DNA from: Physcomitrium patens
Lineage: Eukaryota; Streptophyta; Bryopsida; Funariales; Funariaceae
Length of the DNA: 64,000 nucleotides
NCBI RefSeq assembly: GCF_000002425.4
Contig: NC_037260.1
Location: 10,961,414-11,025,413, forward strand
Reading direction: 5' to 3'
The first letter of the stretch is position 1. Each line of letters begins with the position of its first letter. Shown one piece after another: positions 48,669 to 63,134 of the stretch. The position numbers were made by a program, and so were the translations under genes. The notes beneath the pieces are model-generated. The model had not been told where the DNA came from, ran no database searches, and saw only the letters and a list, made by a program, of their open reading frames with translations.

Positions 48669-49742
48669 GTAGTAGAAGTGGATAACAATGAGAATAGCTC
48701 AGGGTTTAGAGCTTTAAATATTTGGGTTTTGGGTTTTGCAAAACTTAGGTGTGTACATGCAGTGTATTTGCTGCGATGCATTCGTTTAGGGAATGCAGAT
48801 GTACATATTGAGAAGGCTTTTATTGACGATAAACATGTGCATAGAGGCATCGCCACTGCTATGATGTCTGTTGCATCTTTGCAATGGGACAGTGACAAGT
48901 AATGATCTGATCCATCATAGATTTTTAATTAAAGATTCATACTGAGGTATTCAATATTTGATTCATGAATCTAGTTCAGACACACGCTCTCCTGGAAATG
49001 CCGCTTGTTGCAACTGCCACGAGCGCTTGTCTGAAATGCTACTCAATTACAATTCCCGGTTTCATAATAAAAATGTACACGTTCTAGTCATTTCACAAGA
49101 ATCATGTCGCAAGAGCGTACGCCGGAAGGCACCCTGGTAGTAACTGTGGCACAAGACAGGACAGTTGTGCTATCCCCATCCGAGTAAAAGTACTATCTGC
49201 AATTATCATGCGGAGCAAACTTTTCAGATATACCTCTAATACCGATGGTTCATAGGTTGTAGCATCCTTTGGTAAGTCATCAACACTTTGTTTGGCCCTT
49301 TGGTGATTATTTTCTCTTCCCACGTAGAATCTAACGGTAGATCATCCTTTTGGAAGTTATCAAAATAGATGCTCACATACCCACGTCCTTACATTCTACA
49401 AGATATGTTGGTGCAGGTGGCTAACACCCGCAAGGGAGTTTGCAGGTCACTATTGTGGACCCAACAAAGAGCCCGCTCAAAAAAGGACATATTCTATGAG
49501 TTCTTAAGGAAACCAGCTGAAAAAAACACATAGGCTCAAGTATCACAACAGTTCTGTATCAAAACTTCAGAAACGGTTGTGTAAATCAATTTCTTTTCCA
49601 TAACGAGATTGCTCTCGATGGAGCTTACAAATAACCGTGACTCCCAAAACTTAACTACAGAGTTCAAAACAATCTTAAAACTACACTAGGTAAATAAAAA
49701 CCACTCGACTAGATCTACAGACGCCCGTACTACCCTAAGATC
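48669..49742. other. Convergent intergenic region between DUF3537 gene and threonine synthase
   Basis: About 1.1 kb, moderate GC, presumably both 3' UTRs. No gene was seen. Confidence 0.5.
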
Positions 49743-52439
<2,697 letters not shown>

Positions 52440-52440
<1 letters not shown>

Positions 52441-55250
52441 GCACTTAAGCACCCACAATGTTGTGATTTGGGTTTTAGGTTTAAGTTCGACCCTCCCGAA
52501 TTGGCTAACTTGGGACTCCATGAAATCTGGAGTTGCATTCTTGATCTAGATCTGAAATTTCAAGTATAGTGCTAGAAGTGAATTACATGACTTGAGTGAG
52601 TTTTTGTGTAATATTCTAGCACCAATGTTGTGAAGTGCATTTGTAGCAAAATATTTTACATCCAATAAGAGTTGATTTGACTAGAATGGACATAAATTTG
52701 ATAGTTGGTCGAGCTAAAGCAATGTTGAAGGACAAATCTATTGTTATTGATATAGTTGTAGGGCCATTTGGTAGCTTAGGAGGAAAACCCTTACATGAGA
52801 GAACAATAACAATCCATGAATCCATTAGGAATAGAAGTTCAAATCACAAATATAGAATGGAGTAACAAGGAGCTTGAGAAGTGTATACAAATAACATTTG
52901 TACTAGAGGCATCTCCAAGGAATCACAGATGAAAAAGAATCAACATTTGCACAATACAACATAAACAACAGGCATCTCAAAATACTAAACGATATCAAGT
53001 TCACATATAAATTCCAATCGTTTCATCCAATAGCCATCTACATTAATTAATTTGGAGTACTTTGAATAATATATGCTAGCCTAAAACAACCAAGTAATAG
53101 GAGTTTAATCTTTTTCAAATACAAAATATACAATAAATACTATAGCATATCCTCCTAGTAAGGTGGATAGTGATACACAAAGCTATGGAAAAGATTCAAA
53201 TCTTACAATATTCAAAGCCATTAAGAACCAAATACAAAAAAGAAGACTTATCAAACAAATCTTTTGAACAAATATCCTCACTTAAGTTTAACATTCACTA
53301 AATCAAAATATAAAAAGATAGTTATATAAGTAAATAGAGTAGTTCTCAACCTCAAATAATTCCTCTTAATACATTAATTCTTCTATTACAAAGAAGACTC
53401 TTTTCTTCCCTCCTTGTCTTCCTCCCTAATTAAAAAGACAAAAAATATTTAATTGGACAAAATAATACTAGAATAATCAGATTCTATTTGTGTTTGAAAA
53501 CAACAAGGCAAATGATGATCTAGTACAATCTCCACTCTTGAATATTACAATGGCATATGATCACCTCCACTTTTACAAAGAAAAGATAAACAATTTAGAA
53601 ACTATATAGTTCTACAACATATTTTAGAATGAACACTAAGGGCAAGAAGGTTGTCTATATGGTCTAAAATAAACCTACATAGGTCCTTTCACCAATTAAC
53701 AATCAAGTCCAATAATTATTTTGAAATCTAATTTACATAAAAAAAAAGAAAGAGGCAAAGCATGCTAGCCATTCATAGCTTGATTCTAATATATACTTCA
53801 CAAGACTCTAAGATTTTAAAATTTGTATATTAATAAAAAATGTCAAAATCCTCTCTTAGTCTATTATATTATCTAGATTGGATAATAAAAGTGATATTGA
53901 GTACATACTAAAATATAATAGATTTACATCCCAATATAGTATGTGTTATTCTTTTGATTACATAGTACAAAACTATCATATATTGAGAACACTAATAATA
54001 GAATGCATGAGCAATAAGTGCTAATACTAAAGTAATAGCAAGAGACAATCACTTGCTTCTTCAAACAAAAATGGAGAAATACCTGAACTACAACCTAAAC
54101 AACACATATGACAACTCAATAAAATTAGTACAAGAACACCAAACTTTATTCAATAATCAAAACATAGCTACCAAAAAAAATAATCCTTTGTCCTTGCAAA
54201 GCCACAAACTAAAATACATGGATACAAGACAACAAAGATATATACTAGTTTTTGGTTAGTACTTGCTAGATACTGGAAGGAAACAATTTAGCTACAATCA
54301 TACTTTGAGTCTTCTATTGGCAATGAGATGGCATTCTAGAAGCATTGGTTGATATGTACAAAATTACAAAAAAATAATATATAATATTTTATTCAATTCA
54401 CAGACAAGAAGAAAAAGCTTAGACATTTGCATCACTTTGCACATACATGGTCAATGAAACCATGTTATATCTTCAAAATAAATCAATCTTTAAACAAAAA
54501 CATTTGAATCCTCTCTGTCTGAGGAAAGATGGTAGCTAGCTCTACATATGGTCGTATGTATGTTACTTTATCATATATTATTATAATCCTTATTAACTAT
54601 AATAAAGATGTTCATACACCATGCAATAATAAAGAATTATTATGGTTGTTCTTCCCAATTACTTTTTAGAACTATCTTTTGAGATTTCTACTATACATAT
54701 CTAAGCATGGAATATAGAAACTCACAAATTATTTGTCTTATTGAGATGTATTTCATTGAAACTACCTAATGAACTAGATCTTCATACATCCAATATCATA
54801 CCATCTATGATAAGAATAATCAATAAAAGAGAGTCCAAAATCCATCAAATAAACAATTAAGATGTCTAATTTACTCACAATAGTATAGCTCAATGTATAA
54901 GGACTAAGTTGAAATGTCATTTGTATATGCAAGTGGTAAGAAATAAAAAAATTTATTTAGAAATTTTAGCCTCAATCAAATATTATTATCATTCAAGAGT
55001 ACATGCTCTTACTAGAAGAAGAAAAATATCATATTAATTAAATTAAATTCACAAAATGACTTTTTTTCTAAATCAAACTATATATTGTGTCAAAAAAGAT
55101 AATTTTAAGAATAATACGAGCTTCTTTTTATCAAAAAAACTAAAAGAAATTATTTGTAAATATAGAGTAATCATAAAGGAGAAGACCCAATATATCATCA
55201 TGCCATAGACTTTTTATATCAAAATTAGTAATATTAATCTATATGCTTTT
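52440..55250. other. AT-rich repeat field
   Basis: Low GC. The 62-codon plus frame at 52677-52865 reads DIVVGPFGSLGGKP and HERTITIHESI, faintly like a jacalin-type lectin repeat, but too short and isolated to call. The rest shows no recognisable domain; a frame at 54053-54259 may be part of the LINE below. Confidence 0.4.
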
Positions 55251-55289
55251 AATTATACTAGATCTAAAACTTGATTATAGACTAAGATT

Positions 55290-56048
55290 CACCAACACCC
55301 ACTTTCAGTCGCCAATTGGATTTTAGGAGGCAACTTTAATATGATAATTCATTTAAAAGATAAATAGAGTAGCTAATGTACTACCACAAGAAGACAAAGA
55401 AATAAGTAGCATGGAGAAATCTTTAGGTGTATGTTGGCTTACAAGATTATCTTTGATTAGACAAGTTTTAAAAAATTCATCTAATAATTTTTGTAGAATA
55501 ATGAATATATAGCCTATGAATTGATTTACTCTAACTTCGAAAAATTTTACATGAACCATATTTTAATATACATTGAAAGCTAAATTGTCATTTGGCCATT
55601 GCTAGCACATGTAACAAACCATGCCCATATTTTTGTGAGGTTACAACCCTACTACAACAAAAGTGAATAATAATCCATCTTCAATTGATACTTGCTTATG
55701 TATAATATCAAAAAATCTTTATTATTAAAAAAGTAGCATAAAGCTATAATGACAAATGCTTCTAAATTATAGAATGGTAGATTTGCAAAAGACCTTAAGG
55801 TATTCAAACTATATAGTAATTAAAAGGTCTATGTTTTTCAAGTACAATGAAAAAACAAATTCAATATCCAACTTGCTTTTATATTTAAGATAGAACTTGC
55901 TTCATAATCCAACTCAAATGATTAAAAAATCCAAGACAATCTCAAACTAGCTTAAATTGCATTGCATATCTAAAAACAAAAACAAATAGATGCTAAATAT
56001 GATTGGCACCTATGAAAGTGGATCAAAATCAATGATAGGAATAATTAT

Positions 56049-56082
<34 letters not shown>

Positions 56083-57430
56083 CCACATTGGTTTAAAAAA
56101 ATCTATATTGATCAACAAACTAATTGATGAAAGTTAATTGCTTACTAATTATAATAAGATGCAATTATATGTTGGTACCTACTATAGTTGCATTTACTTA
56201 TAGAACAAGAATATTAAGGCTAATTTTCAAGCCAAACAAAATTATTTCCAAAATATGTCAATTTGTGTTATAAAAGCAGAAGGCCAAGCATTCATCCAAA
56301 GCTTCTTTTTATAAGAAATAATAGAGGCAATAAAAGACCTCCCTATAGACAAAGTTCTTAGGATTGATGGAATTTCCATTGAGTTCTTTCAAGCCTTTTT
56401 AGACAAAATTGGTGTAGATCTTCTTAGCTTGGCTTAAGAAATCTTTGCCACTAAGTCATTGAGTGGCTTGCTTAAGACAAGTAAAATTTATTTAGTTTCT
56501 AAAGGAAGAGAATTAATCTACTTCACAAACTTCAAGCTGATATCCTTCTTAGGATGAATATACAAGGTAATTACAAAACTATTGGTAAATTAGATGATAC
56601 CTTAGTTTTTTTGTCTAGATTTAAATTTCACAAACTATTTTTATTCTAAGAAGGTACAACTTTCATAATATATTTATAGTGCAATCAGCCATGGATTGAG
56701 TGGTAGAAAATAACTAATATCTAATTTTCTTCTAATTGAATTTTGATAAGGCTTATAATAGAATCAATTATTTTTTTTCTAAGAGATGATGTTATATATG
56801 GACTTCTTTCATGAATAAGTGAATTTAATTATGTTACTTTATACAAAAGATACTGCCAAAGTCATTTTGAACAACATCTTTATAGAATAATTGTCCCTCT
56901 AAAGTTAAATAAGGCAAGGATGCCAATTGGTATCCTACTTCTATCTTCTAGCACGTGCTGTTTTAAGTTACTTTCTCTCTAATCCAAATCAATCCCTCAA
57001 AGACCTTACTCTTTCAAATAGTTATTCTACAACAAATCAAATCTATGCAAATGACTTAGCTCTATAGATACAAGGCACCATAACAAATTTGGATATATCA
57101 ATGAATATACTCATTATATATTATGAAGACAACAAAGCTAAAATAAATTGGAACAAATCCATAGGTATTTGGATATTTTAATAAATCCAAATATACCAAT
57201 AGATTAGATATTATAGATTAAACTAGCTATCTTTGGAAACTACAACGAGATATCTTGGATTTTCTATAGGAATCATAACACTTGCAAAAGACATTACCAA
57301 TAAGATTATACAAGGCTTTAAAACTAGTCTCATCTTTTGGAACTCAAAATATTTATCACTAGCAGAAAGAATTATGATGGCTTATCAAACCATTCTTGCC
57401 ATTATATGATTCTTTTGTTTATGCTTGGCA
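55290..57430 (+). mobile_element. Degraded L1-type LINE: endonuclease and reverse transcriptase
   Basis: The frame at about 55308-55348 reads VANWILGGNFNMI, the GGDFN-type block of an AP endonuclease. From about 56300 the reading gives EAIKDLPIDKVL, IDGISIEFFQAFLDKIG, TSKIYLVSKGREL, LISFL, LNFDKAYNRINYF, IRQGCQL, QIYANDLAL (the YADD-type catalytic box, here decayed) and KINWNKSIGIW. This is the plant L1 reverse transcriptase order. Many stops and frameshifts are present, and a poly-T run of 28 at 56051-56078 lies inside. The 3' end is not found next to it; a matching C-terminal zinc-finger region lies at 62690-62890. Confidence 0.82.
56051..56078. repeat. Poly-T run
   Basis: 28 consecutive T inside the LINE relic. 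Could be a poly-A tail of a retroposed sequence in the opposite orientation, or simple slippage. Confidence 0.9.
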
Positions 57431-57439
57431 ATTACAAAC

Positions 57440-58400
57440 TCTACTTTCAAAATAATACATATATTTATTTAAAATTGTATATGAAATGCAAGAAATAATA
57501 ACACCATGAATGAACTAAAATAAAATCCTACAAGTTCAAAGTTTATCCTAATCTACATTAATTAATTACTTTATATTTTAATTATATATAAATTATACTC
57601 TAAGCCCTTCTTAAAAGATTACTTTAAGCTCTCTTGATTACTCTTATTAATTCTTAAAACACTTCATAACAACTCAATGTGTCAAATCAAGTAATTCTAA
57701 TATGCATATATATTGGAAGAAGTTTATATATTTTCTTGATTTTTCATTATTTTTTATCTAGCAATTTGAGATAATTCTTGAATGAATTTTTATTCACAAA
57801 TCAGTTTTTCCCTGTGAATGAAAATTTATCCACAAATAAAAATTCACCTACGTCCTGAACTCATCCAACTCATATTCATCTAATCTATTGACTTAAGTTC
57901 ATCCAATTAAAATTCTATTCTATTGGTAAAATAACTATTTTTTTTTATAAGAATCGCGCATAGGAAGGCTCACATGAAATAATAGTGTTGACAGTTGAAG
58001 AGAACCGGAGTGAGTTTTTTTTGCTTCCCAGTCAGAACATAGCAAGAACAATCTCTAGCAACAATTTCTTTAGTGCATTGATCTTGTGGATTGAAGCACT
58101 TCCAGCTGCTCTTCAAAGAATCCCTTTATGATAATTCATCCTAACTATTGATGCTCTACTACTGGAACCTCAACAATCTAATCCACCTAGCCTTATAAGA
58201 GGTTTGAAGTTTCCTTGCTATGGTGTTTGGGTAGCCTCAGCACCATGACATTAATTCCAACACAAGGTCAATAACACTGATCTTCACGTCTTGGCTTGGA
58301 ATGCGACCAACTTACACAACCGCAGGTCGCCAACGATCATCTATGAAGATGAACAGTAACCATAATGTTGAAAGGAAGAGAGAGCAAGCAACTGGTAACA
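57440..58400. other. AT-rich to mixed sequence between LINE relic and unassigned block
   Basis: 57440-57950 is AT-rich. From 57950 GC rises and the sequence looks like unique or UTR-like DNA. No gene was recognised on the plus strand. Confidence 0.4.
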
Positions 58401-58403
58401 AAC

Positions 58404-58577
58404 TCAGAATTTGGAGAAGAGGCCATCAGATGACTTGGCATTGTAGGAATCAATTGGAACCTTGTAGAAGATGATCTCAAGATCATTTGTCCTTCTTAAT
58501 CTGATTTTAGCACCACGGTTGAACAGCGCAGTCTTCCTTGGTTCCTTAAGGTTCAAGATGTCAAAGAATTCACATTT
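58404..58577 (-). other. Candidate terminal exon, unknown protein
   Basis: Minus frame of 58 codons ending at TGA (58406-58404): CEFFDILNLKEPRKTALFNR, then GAKIRLRRTNDLEIIFYKV, then SYNAKSSDGLFSKF. Balanced composition and a natural-looking end suggest real coding sequence. An AAG just upstream (about 58581) could be its acceptor. I do not recognise the family and found no convincing upstream exons. Confidence 0.35.
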
Positions 58578-58599
58578 GTCTTAATGTTCCTAGTCTTCT

Positions 58600-60290
58600 T
58601 GGAATTTGAACTCTGCCTAAGATCTCAATTAGAAAAATACAGAGAAGCCAAGGAACAACATATATCTGGATCGACCGTGAGCTTGTTTAGAGCTCTCCAA
58701 GAAAAAAAAAGGAAGAAGTGACAGGGATTCACTTAGTTAGATCAGCGTTGGCTTTTTGAAGCTTCAAGATATTCAGAGGCCATCCATATTTGGACGTCAA
58801 TGCAGATAATCCGACTATACCGCAACTTGACAAAACAACAAATAAAAAGAAGAACATCCAATCTAGTAGCCCACTGCAGCAAAACACCTAATAAAAAAAC
58901 ACACAATAGTAACCATAACGCGAGAGAGGAAATAATAAACTAAGAGGGAGTTGATGGTTGTGGTGTTGACAAACACACGCGGCACTCAACATGTCCTTCA
59001 CCAACCACCAAAAGATCACGTCGGCAATAATCGAGCAAGATGAGGGAAGGAAATGACTAAACACGATAACTAAGAACGAAGACAATTTAGAACCACTGCA
59101 TAACATCTCTAGACCTCCACGGCACCAATACTTGTCTTTTTCCAGCCGCCGCAACTCTTTGGTCCTAGATCTCCGAAGGAAAAAAAATTAAAATGGCAAT
59201 AAAACTAGACGCAAACCTAATAGATGGTCGAACTCCTCCGCAGCACACCTCCACTGCTTGGATATTTGGGCTTCAATCATAGATGACCACCAAGAGGCAT
59301 TGTTGCCGCACCACAGCCAAGAACACTCACACAGTCGCAAGGAGGGATACATAAAGCCTGCACACTGCACCGCAGAACCCAGACGGAACACACACAAAAA
59401 AAAAAAAAACAAAAAAAAAAAGGTTGAAATTTTGTACCCTTATTGCCAGCTTTGCAATTAGTGCACGTCCCGAGGAAATCAAAGCCCTCTGCTCCAGCCA
59501 CAACAACCAAAAAACATGAAGACGTTGATAATAGAAGTGATGCCCACATCCAAAAAAAAAAAAAAAAAAAAAAAAGAAAAAAACCACTACTTCTGCTTGC
59601 TCAACTTGTAATTGCAACTTCCATCCAAAGATTAAATCATGCAAACATCGCCATTCCCTACATTAGCCGCATTCATACCATCTAGCAATAAGAATATGTT
59701 TACCACGCTTCCCCTCCTTAGATCAAGGACAAGAAAAAAATAACAACCTAGAACCACATTGCAATATTGACGCCGTGCTTACAAACCAGAGGTCCAAAAA
59801 CAACAATGCCCTCAGCCGCAACACCCAAATACAGCTGACAGCAAAAAATAGATCTGCAACCTACACTGCGGGTTTTAATATGGAAGAGAGAACAACCACC
59901 ATCGCTCCAAAGACAACAATGGTCTCATTGTTAATCGAGCAGCATTGTCCAACCAGTTGGAGCTTACGCAGCAATCCCACAGCTCTCCCAAAGCGAGAGC
60001 AGCATTACTGCAGCTTATCGAGTTGCCAAGCAGAACCAGAACCAAAATTTGGACGCCTAAAAGAAACAATACACACACAAGGCAGCAGCACTAGCCGAAG
60101 CACACCGAAGATTTTGGAGCTTTAGAACCAAAAAAATGAAACCAAAAACAATAAAAATATACTCTGGCAGCCAGACCTCTGTCAACTATGGCTCTTCAGC
60201 AAAATCCAAAATCCGCGATCAGAGCAGAAAGGGAGGAAAATAGGCCGCCTTCTAGTGGCCGGATTCCTGTCAACTATTTTCTTTTCTTTC
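58600..60290. other. GC-richer unassigned block with poly-A runs
   Basis: Composition differs from the surrounding repeats (C/A-rich on plus). It holds poly-A runs at 59397-59420 (interrupted) and 59552-59575, and the phrase CTCTGTCAACTATGG near 60180 recurs as TTCCTGTCAACTAT near 60265. Minus frames are Phe/Cys-rich and not protein-like. It may be a leader/promoter of the 58.4-kb exon, or an unrecognised non-autonomous element. Confidence 0.3.
59552..59575. repeat. Poly-A run
   Basis: 24 consecutive A, followed after one G by four or more A. Could mark a retroposon tail. Confidence 0.9.
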
Positions 60291-60299
60291 CATTCTTAC

Positions 60300-62093
60300 T
60301 TCTAATTCTTTAATCAACTAATTACTTTCTTCTACAAAATTAATATTAGAATTATTTTAGAAACTTACACAAAAAGCTTGAAGATGAATCTTTTTCTACC
60401 CTTATAGCTAATTACCTAAGTATTTAGAAATTCATGCACTCTCTTTAGCCAATACTTGTATTTTTGATATTCTAGATACAAGTTTTTATTCTAAAATTGA
60501 AGATGGGTCTTTTTAATGACTCACCCCGTGTGGGCCAAGTTTAGTTGGACAATATTCATACAACCATTGGATGCAAGACATGCTAAAGATATCGATCCTC
60601 AAATACAAACATATGCACTCATGACCAAGCTTGTAATTATGAGTCTAAAGCTTGGCTATAAATTGTAGAAGGCTTTTGCAAGATATAATTGAAGCTACAC
60701 CAAACTTATTAGGACAAGGAGACAGCCTCAACATCTCTATTAAATCTTAGCTAGTTGCATCTTTTGTAAGGATCCTTTCTATTGTAAAGAGCTACATTCT
60801 AAGTATAAAACACATCAAAAATTGGTTTAGAATAAATTCTTTTGATACACACCTCTGAGATCCTTAAATAATCCATCTTTAGCAATCAACTTATCCAATA
60901 ATTATTTAGAATCTTATTCAAGATTGAACTTGACTCTATATATTTAACTTTGGAAAATAGAAGAGTATTTTAGATTAAAGACATGTTTTTTGAACCATTA
61001 GATGAATGGTACTTTATAACATTTACTAAAATAGCCATTGACTTAAGCACAATTCCTTCCAAATGAGTTACATTTAAAAGAGCCATATCTTGGAAACCAC
61101 TTAGTCTTATAGGTATACATATTTATTTCAATAGTTACTCATATAATTAGATAGAATTAAATAAATATAAATTAATTTCATAATATCTTCTAAAGAAGCT
61201 TTATAGATACGATTTTGACTTTAGATATATTTTTAGTTAATTGATAGGTTTTAAAATTTGATCAACAAGTTAACTACATACCATATGTGTCAATAGCTTG
61301 TAGAACAAGCTTATTATGTGGCATACATATAAATGACTTACCTTGCAAGTTAAGACATGTGTCTAGCAAAGTCAACACATATTGGAGGTCCTATAGAATA
61401 TTGTCACATAACTTTTAATTAGAGAGTATATATGGAAGCAAGAATGAAGCCTTCTTCATTCTTGTCAATGCTTTTTTAGTCCTTAGTCTTATTTCAAGAC
61501 TTTCTAATTTTCTTGTCTTTAGTAACAAATATTCTAGTTTAATATTATATCATTTTTGAATAATTATCTAGTCTTTTTAAGTAACATAAGAATGTATGGA
61601 GGATTTTTTTCTTTGAGATTCGTATCCTTGATACCTAGAAAGATTCCATTGAATAGTGGTAATTGGATCTTACTTTCTACATCAAATATTTGCATTATAT
61701 ATTGTTTACAAAAATGATTTGATTTTGATTAAATGTGCAAAACATTTGAAGAAAATCTATCAGAAGAACTATAGGTAGTTGACATTAGTTTTTAGCTACT
61801 TTTATTCAAAATCCTTCATCATGTTTATATTATTCTTATTATATATTTAAAATATAAAATTATTTAAGATAATTCCAAGGAGTATTCATATTAACACATA
61901 ATATGGTCCTTCAATGCCATACTTATTAGCTATTTAAAATAAAATCTCAAGGACTAGCAATATTCAAAAGTTGAAATTTAAAGGCATTCAATTTTTACTA
62001 ATTTACAACCAAATACAACTATCATATTGGTCTAAATAAAACCATAAGAAATATGAAAAGACTTCTAGACTTGGTAAGATAAAGATACTGTAA
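60300..62093. other. AT-rich repeat field before the solo LTR
   Basis: Low GC, with the LTR-like piece at 61424-61522. No protein motif was recognised. Confidence 0.45.
61424..61522 (+). repeat. LTR promoter-like segment, related to 31205-31305
   Basis: GAGTATATATGGAAGCAAGA, then ATGAAGCCTTCTTCATTCTT, GTCAATGC and a T-rich tail, in the same order as in 31205-31305. Confidence 0.5.
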
Positions 62094-62166
62094 TAAGGTA
62101 TAGATAAGATATTTATATTATTTGCATATTGGAATAGATAATTGGAACTATGTTTGAAAAGTTATA

Positions 62167-62384
62167 GAAGTTTCTAAAGTTGGGACTAGGTTAGTAGACT
62201 ATATAGGATCCACTGTGGAATATTTTAGAAAGAGCTTACGGTGGTTATCTAAGTAGAATCCACTATAGAAGCTTCTAGAAAAAAACTTAGGATGGTTATT
62301 TAGGTGGAGCCTACTATGAAACCTTCTAGAAAGAATATAGGAAAATTATCTAAGTGCGGTCCATCATCTAAAAACATTCTAGAA
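62167..62384 (+). promoter_or_regulatory. Tandem heat-shock-element-like motifs
   Basis: GAAGTTTCTAAAG (62167-62179), GAATATTTTAGAA (62218-62230), GAAGCTTCTAGAA (62268-62280, a perfect three-unit HSE), GAAACCTTCTAGAA (62318-62331, one extra base) and TTCTAGAA (62377-62384). The TTC centres are spaced about 50, 50, 51 and 53 bp. The matches to nGAAnnTTCnnGAAn are seen directly; binding by heat-shock factor is inferred. Confidence 0.6.
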
Positions 62385-62406
62385 AGTCCTGGGTAATAAA
62401 ATAAAG

Positions 62407-62415
62407 TATAAATAG
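62407..62415 (+). promoter_or_regulatory. TATA box of the solo LTR
   Basis: TATAAATAG 23 bases downstream of the last heat-shock-like motif. Transcription would be expected to start near 62437-62442. Confidence 0.55.
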
Positions 62416-62689
62416 AACTGATGAGGACTTTTTGGGTACCAGATCAAGTATGGCTTTGGATCTTCTTTATTAGTAAAATTTGGTTTTGCATCTTCTTGTT
62501 CAGTTCTATTTTATTTTATTTTCATTTGTATATTTTTGTCTTTCGTATCCTATTTTGTTTAGTCATGTTCAGTTTTGTTTTAGTCCATTTTGTCCTACTT
62601 TGTGATGAGGTTTTATATTGTTATAGATTAGAAGAGTCTTAGATTCTTGACATAGACTAGTCTTGTTTCAGATACACATTGCAACAACA

Positions 62690-63130
62690 AAAGCTTATAA
62701 TTTTCTAAATCTATCATCTATGGCTTTTATAGGAAATAACAACTATACAATGGCTCTATTTAGTAGAGAGGCTACCAATTGTGGAATGGAGATCAAAAGC
62801 CTCGGAAACAAGTATGTGTGGTCTTTGCCACACTAATCTAATGAAAACATATGAGCATACTTTTTTCAATTGCTTATGGATCTTCTTCATATGCCAATAC
62901 TTTTAGGTCTTATAATCTCAATATAGCTTATAGAGCTAGTATACTATGTGGCACAATATAAGATTTGGTACTATGCATAACCAAGAAAGTCTCAATATCT
63001 CTAAAATATCTTTGTAGAATTTTAGAGATTGGATCCAAGTAAATGATAATATACTATGGGACATCTTATAAACTACCATCAAATCAATTATATGGATCCA
63101 AAATATGAGGAAGAAATATTGAGACATATC
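62690..63130 (+). mobile_element. Degraded LINE C-terminal zinc-finger (zf-RVT-like) region
   Basis: The frame gives QWLYLVERLPIVEWRSKASE, then MCGLCHTNLMKTYEHTFFNC and LWIFF. The C-x2-C...H...C pattern and the LP...WRSKAS lead-in match the zinc-knuckle region found at the end of plant L1 reverse transcriptases. It is in the same orientation as the relic at 55.3-57.4 kb and could be its displaced 3' end. Confidence 0.7.
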
Positions 63131-63134
63131 TTTT

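Larger units (their letters stand above)
62099..62670 (+). mobile_element. Solo LTR (572 bp) with heat-shock-element-like array and TATA box
   Basis: Starts TGTAATAAGG and ends CTTGTTTCA (TG...CA). It is flanked by the identical 5-mer GATAC at 62094-62098 and 62671-62675, as expected of a 5-bp target duplication. Inside, a unit of about 50 bp is repeated four to five times between 62167 and 62384, each carrying a GAA-nn-TTC-nn-GAA-like motif. A TATAAATAG box follows at 62407-62415, then a T-rich part typical of R-U5. The orientation is set by the TATA box. No internal retrotransposon sequence is adjacent. The copy is intact enough to keep its target duplication. Confidence 0.75.

Noticed and set aside
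52470..52500. GTTCGACCC resembling a tRNA/SINE B box
   Set aside because: No A box at the right distance and no cloverleaf pairing; a chance match is likely.
52677..52865. Faint jacalin-lectin resemblance
   Set aside because: Only one short GPFGSLGG-type phrase, with no flanking exons; not enough to call a gene.
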